DNA of 64,000 nucleotides. Origin: Lacticaseibacillus suilingensis. GTDB lineage: Bacteria; Bacillota; Bacilli; Lactobacillales; Lactobacillaceae. Numbering within the stretch: the first letter of the stretch is position 1; each line of letters opens with the position of its first letter. Location of the stretch: positions 1 through 64,000 of the forward strand of contig NZ_BOLV01000002.1 of NCBI RefSeq assembly GCF_016861845.1. The letters are read 5' to 3'. This document shows positions 57,700 through 64,000 of the stretch, piece after piece. Both the position numbers and the translations under genes were made by a program. The notes under the pieces are model-generated. The model did no database searches and had not been told where the DNA came from. It was given only the letters and a program-made list of their open reading frames with translations.

Positions 57700-58694
57700 G
57701 CCTGTTTCTTCGCGTCAAAATAAGCGACGACTTTTTGCACGGTTTGTGCTTCAAGCATTTTCTCCACCTGCCGCACGGTATAATAAACCGCTTTGGCGTC
57801 AGCGCCGCCGTGGGCTTTGACCACTGGTGCTTTCAAGCCGAGTAGCACGGCGCCGCCATAACTGGAGACATCAAAGGTGGTGGCAATTTCTTTAATCCCA
57901 TTGCGGAGCAAGGCGCCGCCAAGTTTGGCTTTCAGACCATTGTCCATGATGGCATGCTTCAACAGACCTAAAATGGTTTTAGCTGACCCTTCAATCGCCT
58001 TCAGTGCCGCGTTACCGGTAAAACCATCGGTGACGACCACATCGGCGGCATGCTTCAGCAAGGAATCGGATTCGACGTTGCCGATAAAGTCAATGTCGTC
58101 GAGCTCACTGAGCAACTGATAGGTTTCCTGATGCAGCGCGTCGCCTTTGTTAGCTTCAGTGCCATTGTTTAAGAGCCCTACTTTGGGCTTAGCCAGGCCG
58201 CGCAAATCGTGGGCGTAGAAGTTCCCCATGACGGCGTATTGCACCAGCTGGGAGGCCCGGTTTTCGGCGTTGGCGCCCACATCCAGCATCACAAAGCCAG
58301 CGCCATCGGTAGTTGGCAAGGTCGGCATCAAGCCGGGGCGATCAATGCCACGAATCCGACCCACAATGAAGAGTCCAGCAGCCAGCAGCGCGCCGGTAGA
58401 GCCAAGCGAAATCATCGCGTCAGCTTCCCCGTTTTTCACCGCTTGCGCCGCTAGCACCATCGAGGCCTGTTTTTTGCTCCGAATGGCACGGACCGGTTCA
58501 TCGTCGCTGTTGATTTTTTCTTTGGTATCAATAATCGTCATGCGGGTATCATCGGCCAGCAGCGGGCGAATTTTCGTTTCGTCGCCATACACCAAAAACT
58601 CCAGCTCTGGGCGTTCATCGCGCGCCTGCGCGATGCCTTGAATCACAACTTCTGGGGCGTGGTCGCCGCCCATGGCATCAATGGCAATTTTCAT
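57696..58694 (-). CDS. plsX: phosphate acyltransferase PlsX
   Basis: A 332-residue enzyme making acyl-phosphate from acyl-ACP for phospholipid synthesis: [42 protein letters not shown] and [20 protein letters not shown] 58694 was chosen over a GTG three codons upstream, which overlaps the ribosome-binding site. It lies 18 nt after recG. Confidence 0.97.
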   Translation of the reverse strand: MKIAIDAMGGDHAPEVVIQGIAQARDERPELEFLVYGDETKIRPLLADDTRMTIIDTKEKINSDDEPVRAIRSKKQASMVLAAQAVKNGEADAMISLGSTGALLAAGLFIVGRIRGIDRPGLMPTLPTTDGAGFVMLDVGANAENRASQLVQYAVMGNFYAHDLRGLAKPKVGLLNNGTEANKGDALHQETYQLLSELDDIDFIGNVESDSLLKHAADVVVTDGFTGNAALKAIEGSAKTILGLLKHAIMDNGLKAKLGGALLRNGIKEIATTFDVSSYGGAVLLGLKAPVVKAHGGADAKAVYYTVRQVEKMLEAQTVQKVVAYFDAKKQA

Positions 58695-58712
58695 CTTGAT
58701 CACTCCAATTCG

Positions 58713-60752
58713 TTAATCTAAACTTCCGACTTTTTGCTGCTGAGCCGCTAGGTAAGCCCGCAGCGGGGCAAACTCGGCGGCGGACAAGCTAGGATCAGCC
58801 TTGAAGAGCTGCACCGCCGTCTGCTGCGCGGCATTCAACGTGTTGTAGTCATTCACGGGATCGGCGATTTTGAACGACGGCAAGCCGCTTTGGGCAGCGC
58901 CAAAAATATCCCCACTGCCGCGTAATTCCAAATCCTTTTCGGCAATGGTGAAGCCGTTGGTCGTTTCCACCATCACCTGCATGCGCGCCACGCCGGTATC
59001 ATTTTTCGGATCCGCCACCAAAATGCAGTACGCAGCCGCATGACCGCGACCGACCCGCCCGCGCAACTGATGCAACTGGGCGAGGCCAAAGCGATCGGCG
59101 TCAAAAATAAGCATCACCGTGGCATTCGGCACATCCACCCCGACTTCCACCACGGTGGTCGACACCAGCACTTGGACTTCATTTTGACTGAATGCCCGCA
59201 TAATGTCATCTTTTTCTTCCGCCTTCATTTGGCCGTGCAACAAAGCGACCTTCGCTACCCCGTCAAATTCACGGCTCAGCTCTTCGTAGAGCTGCTCGGC
59301 GTTTTGTAAATCGATTTTCTCGGACTCGGCAATCAGCGGCGTAATAGCAAAGACTTGGTGGCCAGCCTGCAGCTCCTGCCGCACCCGGTCAAAGGCCCCA
59401 CGCAGTTGATTTTTACGCACCCAGGTCGTGGTGATGGGCTGGCGGCCTGCTGGTAATTCATCAATCGTCGAGACATCCATTTCACCATAAGCCGTGATCG
59501 CTAGGGTACGCGGAATCGGCGTGGCGGTCATCGCCAGCAGATCCGGCTTCAAGCCTTTGTCGCGCAAAATCTTGCGTTGATTGACCCCAAACCGATGCTG
59601 CTCATCAATGATGACCAAACCGAGGTTAGCAAAGTCGACGTTTTTTTGGATCAGGGCATGGGTCCCAATCACGAGGTCAATCTCGCCGCTGCGCAGGCCC
59701 GCAGTGATGTCACGGCGGGCGGCCGTCGTGGTGTTCCCTGTCAGCAGTGCCAGCTTCACTGGAAAATCGGCAAAGAGCTTGGTCAGCTTGGCGTAATGCT
59801 GCTCCGCCAGCACTTCAGTTGGCACCATCAAAGCGGCCTGATAGCGGGCCGTGATTGCAGCGTACATCACAATCGCCGCCACAATCGTTTTCCCACTGCC
59901 GACATCGCCTTGCAGGAGCCGGTTCATGTGATGCGGCGACTTCATATCCAGGCAAATTTCGTTGACCACCCGCTTTTGCGCCGTGGTCAATTCAAATGGT
60001 AAGGTCTGGATCAGCGCCTTCAGCGCGGCGTTGTCATAAGGAATCGCGAGGCCATTGCTGACGGTTTGACTGTCTTCGCGCAGGGCTTGGATTTGGCATT
60101 CAAACAGGAAGAACTCGCGGAAAATCGCGCTGCGCCGGGCAGCCTTAGCTTCGGCTGGGGTGTCGGGAAAATGCATACCGTGGACAATTTCCTGATCGGA
60201 CATGAGCTTAAATCGTTCCCGTACGGCTGCCGGCACGACATTCTGAATCTCACTGCCAGCATCGGCCCAGGCGTCCTTCACCAGCTGAACGAGCGTGCTT
60301 TGCCGGATGTTTTTGTTGGTCGGATAGATCCCGGCTAATGACGGAGTGTCCTCGGTTTGTGTGGCAAGCACCTTCATGCCCAAAAGCGTGTGGCGTTTCG
60401 CATCCCACTTGCCATAAATAGCGGCTTCCGTGCCTTGCTCAAACTTGTCTTTGAGCCAAGGCTGGTTGAAAAACGTCACCAGCACAATCGCGTGATCGAC
60501 TTGAACGCGGACATTGACGCGGCTTTTGCGCGGTCCAAACCGCGTCACCACGGCTGGTGCCACCACGACCCCTTTCAGGGTGACCTTCTCTTGATCGGCG
60601 GCTTCGGCTAGATCTTTAACCTGCAGATCATCATAGCGAAAAGGAAAATAGAACAGCACATCACCCACCGTACGCAGGCCCAGTTCCGCCAGGGCTTGCT
60701 GGCGCTTCGGTCCCACTCCAGGCAGGACCGTCACTGAATCGTGTAGGGTCAA
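58713..60752 (-). CDS. recG: ATP-dependent DNA helicase RecG
   Basis: A 679-residue branch-migration helicase. It has an N-terminal wedge/OB domain (TVLPGVGPKRQQALAELGL onward), Walker A LQGDVGSGKTIVAA, DEQH box (VIIDEQHRFGVNQR) and motif VI region HQLRGRVGRGHAAAYC. It rescues stalled forks. The start is a TTG at 60752, preceded by GGAGGGG; the open frame continues 74 codons through two terminator hairpins and was cut. Confidence 0.96.
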   Translation of the reverse strand: MTLHDSVTVLPGVGPKRQQALAELGLRTVGDVLFYFPFRYDDLQVKDLAEAADQEKVTLKGVVVAPAVVTRFGPRKSRVNVRVQVDHAIVLVTFFNQPWLKDKFEQGTEAAIYGKWDAKRHTLLGMKVLATQTEDTPSLAGIYPTNKNIRQSTLVQLVKDAWADAGSEIQNVVPAAVRERFKLMSDQEIVHGMHFPDTPAEAKAARRSAIFREFFLFECQIQALREDSQTVSNGLAIPYDNAALKALIQTLPFELTTAQKRVVNEICLDMKSPHHMNRLLQGDVGSGKTIVAAIVMYAAITARYQAALMVPTEVLAEQHYAKLTKLFADFPVKLALLTGNTTTAARRDITAGLRSGEIDLVIGTHALIQKNVDFANLGLVIIDEQHRFGVNQRKILRDKGLKPDLLAMTATPIPRTLAITAYGEMDVSTIDELPAGRQPITTTWVRKNQLRGAFDRVRQELQAGHQVFAITPLIAESEKIDLQNAEQLYEELSREFDGVAKVALLHGQMKAEEKDDIMRAFSQNEVQVLVSTTVVEVGVDVPNATVMLIFDADRFGLAQLHQLRGRVGRGHAAAYCILVADPKNDTGVARMQVMVETTNGFTIAEKDLELRGSGDIFGAAQSGLPSFKIADPVNDYNTLNAAQQTAVQLFKADPSLSAAEFAPLRAYLAAQQQKVGSLD

Positions 60753-60779
60753 GCAAACCCCTCCTTTCCATGAAACAGA

Positions 60780-60838
60780 AAACGTGGCGGCAAAGCGACT
60801 CTGCCTCCACGTTTTGCAAAAAGCGCGGCGAACCGCGC
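60780..60838 (-). terminator. two tandem terminator hairpins after fakA
   Basis: GCGCGG-TTCG-CCGCGC with TTTTT (60816-60838) is followed by AACGTGG/CCACGTT with TTTT (60781-60813), both read on the minus strand. They separate fakA from recG. Confidence 0.85.
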
Positions 60839-60846
60839 GGCTAGCT

Positions 60847-62520
60847 TTATTCGACCGAAACCAAGTATGGATAAACCGGTTGGTCACCATCGTGAATTTC
60901 AACTTCAAGGTCTTCATGGGCCTCGGTGATGGCCGTTTCAATGGCTTCCGCTTCATCGCGCTTGCCATCTTCACCGACGATCAGAGTGACGATTTCGCTG
61001 TCTTCGTCGACCATCGCTTCAATCATATCGATGGTGGCTTGCAGCCGGTCAGGTTCGCTGACCTTGATCTTGTTGTCGATAATCCCCATGTAATCATCTT
61101 TGTGGATGGTGAGGCCATCGATCACTGTGTCCCGAATAGCTTGCGTGACACTGCCCGAAACCACGTTGCCGAGCTCTTCAGTCATGGATTCTTGGTTGGC
61201 GGTCAACGTTTGGTCAGGGTTGAAGCCGAGCATCGCAGTAAGGCCTTGGTTGATCGTCTTGCTCCGCACCAGCGCCACATTAACCTCGGCCGCCTTGCCA
61301 GCTTCTTCCGCTGCCATGAAAATGTTACTGTTGTTCGGCAGCACAATGACATTTTTCGCATGAGCTTGGTTGATGGCTTCAAGGATATCATTCGTGCTTG
61401 GGTTCATGGTTTGGCCACCATTAAGCACTGCGGTCACACCCAAACTCTTGAACAAGTCGCCTAAGCCGGCCCCAGCCGCGATCGCCACCACGCCAATTTC
61501 GGCTAATGGTTGCGGCGCTTTGGCCTGTTCATTTTCGCTTTCACGTTCAATAATGCTTTCATGCTGCAAGCGCATGTTGTCGACTTTAATCTTCGCCAAG
61601 GCGCCAAATTGCTGACCATAGCGGAAGACGGTACCTGGGTGCTCAGTGTGCACATGGACTTTAACCACTTCATCATCAGCAATGACTAAGGTCGAATCGC
61701 CAAGACTGTTCAGGTAATTGCGGAACGCTTCATAGTCAAATGGCTTCGGCGCCTCGCCTTTACCCAGTTCCACCATCATTTCCGTGCAGTACCCATAAAC
61801 AATATCGTCAGGATTGAGCTGGGTCTGGGCCCCTTGGTGATGCTTGGCGTTGACCATCTCTTCCATTTCTTTATCGTCCGGGGTGTATGCTGGGTCGCTG
61901 GCCTTACCAGACAGCCCCTCCCCAAAGCCTTCATACAAAAAGACCAGCCCTTGGCCGCCGGAATCGACGACACCGACTTCTTTGAGCACAGGCAACAGAT
62001 CCGGGGTCTTCGCCAAGGCGCGCTTAGCGGCTTTAGTGACCGCATCCATCACGACGATGGTATCGTCAGAGGCCGCGGCAGCCTTCAGCCCCGCTTTAGC
62101 AGCTTCCCGCGCGACCGTTAAAATTGTCCCTTCAACCGGCTTCATCACCGCTTTGTAGGCTGTTTCCACCCCAGCGGCAAATGCATCGGCTAAATCCTGC
62201 GCTGACAACGTCTTTTTGTTGATGACATTTTTAGCAAAGCCGCGGAACAACTGGGAGGAGATCACCCCAGAATTGCCCCGCGCCCCCATCAGCAGTCCTT
62301 TGCCAAGATGCTGAGCCAGTTCACCTACGGAATCACGATCACTTTCCAAAACCGCTTTTGCGCCGCTTTGGAAGGTCAGCGTCATATTGGTACCGGTATC
62401 GCCGTCTGGCACTGGAAAAACATTCAGTGAGTTCACGAACTCGGCATTTTGTTTAATGCGATGCGCAGCGACGCGGATCATATCCTGAAACTTCGCTGCT
62501 GTGATTTCTGTAACTTCCAC
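60847..62520 (-). CDS. fakA: DAK2-domain fatty acid kinase FakA-like (YloV)
   Basis: A 557-residue protein. The N-terminal DAK2 kinase domain has VFPVPDGDTGTNMTLT and GARGNSGVISSQLFRGF. The C-terminal DegV-like/FakA regulatory region starts around 310. In staphylococci FakA with FakB phosphorylates exogenous fatty acids to enter the PlsX pathway, which fits plsX and acpP nearby. The start is a GTG with GAGGA upstream. It lies 26 nt after the Asp23-family gene. Confidence 0.94.
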   Translation of the reverse strand: MEVTEITAAKFQDMIRVAAHRIKQNAEFVNSLNVFPVPDGDTGTNMTLTFQSGAKAVLESDRDSVGELAQHLGKGLLMGARGNSGVISSQLFRGFAKNVINKKTLSAQDLADAFAAGVETAYKAVMKPVEGTILTVAREAAKAGLKAAAASDDTIVVMDAVTKAAKRALAKTPDLLPVLKEVGVVDSGGQGLVFLYEGFGEGLSGKASDPAYTPDDKEMEEMVNAKHHQGAQTQLNPDDIVYGYCTEMMVELGKGEAPKPFDYEAFRNYLNSLGDSTLVIADDEVVKVHVHTEHPGTVFRYGQQFGALAKIKVDNMRLQHESIIERESENEQAKAPQPLAEIGVVAIAAGAGLGDLFKSLGVTAVLNGGQTMNPSTNDILEAINQAHAKNVIVLPNNSNIFMAAEEAGKAAEVNVALVRSKTINQGLTAMLGFNPDQTLTANQESMTEELGNVVSGSVTQAIRDTVIDGLTIHKDDYMGIIDNKIKVSEPDRLQATIDMIEAMVDEDSEIVTLIVGEDGKRDEAEAIETAITEAHEDLEVEIHDGDQPVYPYLVSVE

Positions 62521-62546
62521 TCGATAATCCTCCTTGACCTGCCGGC

Positions 62547-62912
62547 TTAGTCCGTGCCCAATACACGCACACCTTGGACGATGACGGTCACTTCTTGGGT
62601 GGTCACGCCAAGCATTGTTTCAAGGTTGTATTTGACTTTTTCCTGCACATTACGGCACACTTCGGAAATCTTCGTGCCATAGCCAACGATGATATTGACC
62701 TCGATGGTGACCCCGTTGTCCGCCTGGCGAACCACGACGCCCCGCGAATAGTTCTCGCGATTGAGGATATCGTTAAGATTATCGCGAATCTGGTTGCGAC
62801 TGGCCATGCCGACGATACCGTAAATATCAGTCGCCGCCCCGCCAACCACTGTGGCGATAACATTATTCGAAATATCGATGGTACCGTACTTGGTCTTAAT
62901 TTTCACCGCCAT
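62547..62912 (-). CDS. Asp23/Gls24 family envelope-stress protein (YloU-like)
   Basis: A 121-residue Asp23 domain: TKYGTIDISNNVIATVVGGAA and VNIIVGYGTKISEVCRNVQEK with a GVTTQEVTVIVQGV end. Members are membrane-associated or involved in envelope homeostasis. It always precedes the DAK2 gene in Firmicutes. GGGGG lies seven bases before the ATG. Confidence 0.94.
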   Translation of the reverse strand: MAVKIKTKYGTIDISNNVIATVVGGAATDIYGIVGMASRNQIRDNLNDILNRENYSRGVVVRQADNGVTIEVNIIVGYGTKISEVCRNVQEKVKYNLETMLGVTTQEVTVIVQGVRVLGTD

Positions 62913-62946
62913 GCGATGACCCCCTATACTTAGGTATTTCCCAAAT

Positions 62947-62975
62947 AGTTTAGCATAGCCTCCCGGGATTTGAAA
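62947..62975 (-). promoter_or_regulatory. promoter of the Asp23-family/fakA unit
   Basis: TTTCAA (62970-62975) and TAAACT (62947-62952) are spaced by 17 bp on the minus strand. Copy C3 begins 8 bp upstream of the -35, as C1 does upstream of the rnc promoter. Confidence 0.6.
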
Positions 62976-62982
62976 GCAGGCT

Positions 62983-63096
62983 GCGGTTTCAGGCCGCCCT
63001 TAGCCTGAAGAGTAGCCTAGCACCAAGCATTGCCATCGATTTTTGATTGCGAGGCTTGGTGCGTAGCTAATCGCTCAGGCGTTGGCCTAAAACCGC
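62983..63096 (+). repeat. structured repeat family C, copy C3 (type 1)
   Basis: A 114-nt rod. GCGGTTT-c-AGGCC/GGCCT-a-AAACCGC, GCCTGA/TCAGGC, GA-g-TAGC/GCTA-a-TC, CACCAAGC/GCTTGGTG and an ATC/GAT tip. The TTA/GTT internal loop is present. The flank GCGCGACTATGG is shared with C2. Confidence 0.85.
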
Positions 63097-63127
63097 GCGA
63101 CTATGGCCTGCGGTTTCAGGCTGCAGA

Positions 63128-63229
63128 GCTGGGCGCATTTAGCCCAACAGGTAGCCTAAGCCCGCTCATTGAAGGCGCACTTTGCCTTCGAGGGACGGGC
63201 TGTAGCTAGCTGCTCGGGCGTTGCCCAGC
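63128..63229 (+). repeat. structured repeat family C, copy C4 (type 2)
   Basis: A 102-nt rod. GCTGGGC/GCCCAGC, GCCC/GGGC, CAG-g-TAGC/GCTA-g-CTG, AGCCCG/CGGGCT and GAAGGC/GCCTTC at the tip. It starts 37 nt (core to core) after C3. Outer and third helices equal C2, but the fourth and fifth are different and re-paired. Confidence 0.85.
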
Positions 63230-63363
63230 GCAGCGTAATTACAAGCCACGCAGAGCGACAAGCGTTGTCTTCTCCAGGTCCAACTTTTGCTGCTCCTACG
63301 ATCCCTAACCACCACGTCGCATTGGCCGCGCATCCCCCTGTCAAGTAAAATTGCTTGAAATGC

Positions 63364-63392
63364 TTGCAATCAACCCGGCCGTATGATAAGTT
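63364..63392 (+). promoter_or_regulatory. candidate rpmB promoter
   Basis: TTGCAA (63364-63369) and TAAGTT (63387-63392) are spaced by 17 bp, about 50 nt before the rpmB start. Confidence 0.45.
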
Positions 63393-63441
63393 AGTTGAGT
63401 GAAAAATTCGCAACCCGCGAATAAGCAAGGAGGTCCGAGAA

Positions 63442-63627
63442 TTGGCAAAAGACGTCATTACCGGCCGCCACACGACTTTTGGGAACAAGCGCTCACACGC
63501 TTTGAACTCCAGCCGTCGTGCATGGAAGGCTAATCTCCAGAAGGTTCGTATCTTGGTCGATGGCAAGCCGAAACGCGTTTGGGTTTCTGCTCGCGCCCTT
63601 AAATCAGGTAAAGTGACCCGGGTCTAA
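63442..63627 (+). CDS. rpmB: 50S ribosomal protein L28
   Basis: A 61-residue L28: [20 protein letters not shown] and [20 protein letters not shown]. It lacks the Cys pairs of zinc-binding L28 forms. The start is a TTG with AAGGAGG upstream. It is transcribed divergently from the Asp23/fakA operon. Confidence 0.97.
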   Translation: MAKDVITGRHTTFGNKRSHALNSSRRAWKANLQKVRILVDGKPKRVWVSARALKSGKVTRV

Positions 63628-63644
63628 CCGGAGTTAATGAAAAT

Positions 63645-63669
63645 GCGTCCCCTATTGGGCGCTTTTTTT
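63645..63669 (+). terminator. rpmB terminator
   Basis: GCGTCC/GGGCGC (one wobble) is followed by TTTTTTT, 17 nt after the rpmB stop. Confidence 0.88.
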
Positions 63670-63711
63670 GTTGGCTTGAACCGAATTGGCTCAACCAGCC
63701 GTAAGCAAGAA

Positions 63712-63753
63712 CAGGCACCGCGTGAGTCCCTCATTGAACTCGCACGGTGCCTG
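63712..63753. terminator. hairpin between rpmB and the next gene
   Basis: CAGGCACCG/CGGTGCCTG with inner GTGAGT/ACTC pairing forms a stem of about 15 bp. T-runs are poor on both sides, so it may be a weak terminator for the minus-strand gene. Confidence 0.55.
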
Positions 63754-63779
63754 CTTTGCGTTTTAAGTGCGCTTTGCTA

Positions 63780-64000
63780 TTACTTTACAACATCAAACAT
63801 CCCACTGGGATAAACCCAATACACATGGGTCAGTTTCAGCTGATGTTGACCCACCGGCACATAACCACCAATTTCAGTGACCTTCACCCCGGCGTTGCCA
63901 GTCTGCTCACTGCGATAGCGATAGACGCGGTCAGGTTCCTTAGCGTCAGGGTTGGTCTGGTAATACTTTGTGACCACCTGCAGGGCTTGAAAATGCGCCG
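63780..64000 (-). CDS. C-terminal part of an unrecognised protein (cut by window end)
   Basis: The frame is open to the window edge; the visible end includes VTKYYQTNPDAKEPDRVYRY and finishes YWVYPSGMFDVVK. It is rich in Tyr, Val and Lys, with no membrane segment in the visible part. A GTG at 63977 could start a 65-residue protein, but the frame continues upstream without a stop and no ribosome-binding site precedes the GTG, so I treat it as a partial gene. No family recognised. Confidence 0.55.
   Translation of the reverse strand, partial: AHFQALQVVTKYYQTNPDAKEPDRVYRYRSEQTGNAGVKVTEIGGYVPVGQHQLKLTHVYWVYPSGMFDVVK

Larger units (their letters stand above)
62913..63441. other. divergent gene-less stretch with family C pair
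   Basis: It holds the minus-strand promoter of the Asp23/fakA unit (62947-62975), copies C3 and C4 in tandem, about 130 nt of unassigned sequence and the rpmB promoter region. Open frames here run through C3 and C4 and were rejected. Confidence 0.75.

Noticed and set aside
60753-60974. 74-codon N-terminal extension of RecG
   Set aside because: It passes through two terminator hairpins; the TTG at 60752 has a strong GGAGGGG site and gives the normal family length.
63156-63566. 136-codon minus-strand frame before rpmB
   Set aside because: It overlaps C4 and the rpmB start on the opposite strand and has no ribosome-binding site.

Overview
The window is a chromosomal segment of a GC-rich lactic acid bacterium. 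It most resembles a lactobacillus of the Lacticaseibacillus casei type. The evidence is the classic Firmicutes order of translation, replication and envelope genes, a PolC-type replicase, absence of dxr from the cdsA-rseP interval (as expected for lactobacilli that use the mevalonate route), an acetoin pathway and IS30-type insertion sequences. Nearly all genes lie on the minus strand, so operons are read from right to left.

Layout, left to right. Positions 1-68 are the end of an IS30-like transposase. 126-4414 is a sugar PTS operon (IIB, IIC, IIA and an acetylesterase) with its GntR regulator. 4721-4834 is a 37-codon orphan ORF. 5071-12005 is lepA plus the CIRCE-controlled hrcA-grpE-dnaK-dnaJ heat-shock operon. 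12148-15920 is terC-truB-ribF-hemW. 16477-21942 is rimP-nusA-rnpM-ylxQ-infB-rbfA. 22754-35097 is rpsB-tsf, pyrH-frr, uppS-cdsA-rseP-proS and polC. 35522-45332 is an accessory block: GIY-YIG protein, TrmN6-like methylase, plsC, an APC permease, a GNAT enzyme, alsS-budA and a heterodimeric ABC exporter. 45490-50570 holds yneF, ynzC, rplS, trmD, rimM, khpA, rpsP, ffh and ylxM. 51110-56760 is a small membrane protein, ftsY, smc and rnc. 57392-62912 is acpP, plsX, recG, fakA and the Asp23-family gene. 63442-63627 is rpmB, followed by a gene cut by the window end.

The most unusual content is in the intergenic spacers. Three families of long, highly structured, non-coding repeats occupy most gene-less stretches longer than about 300 bases. 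Family A (four copies plus a fragment) has a long outer stem closing three hairpins. Family B (three copies, one with its core deleted) has an outer stem closing two hairpins. Family C (two tandem pairs) is a roughly 101-nt bulged rod. Between copies, paired arms change sequence in a coordinated way while loops and internal bulges stay constant. This is covariation expected when a folded structure, rather than a sequence, is conserved. I do not recognise these as a named family.

Regulation visible in the sequence includes a CIRCE operator, a cre-like site inside the PTS promoter, inverted repeats over the alsS promoter, an early terminator in the rimP-nusA leader, structured leaders before rpsB and rplS, leaky terminators inside the rpsB-tsf and dnaK-dnaJ units, and many good -35/-10 pairs with 17-bp spacing. 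All calls come from reading sequence by eye; no database search was possible.
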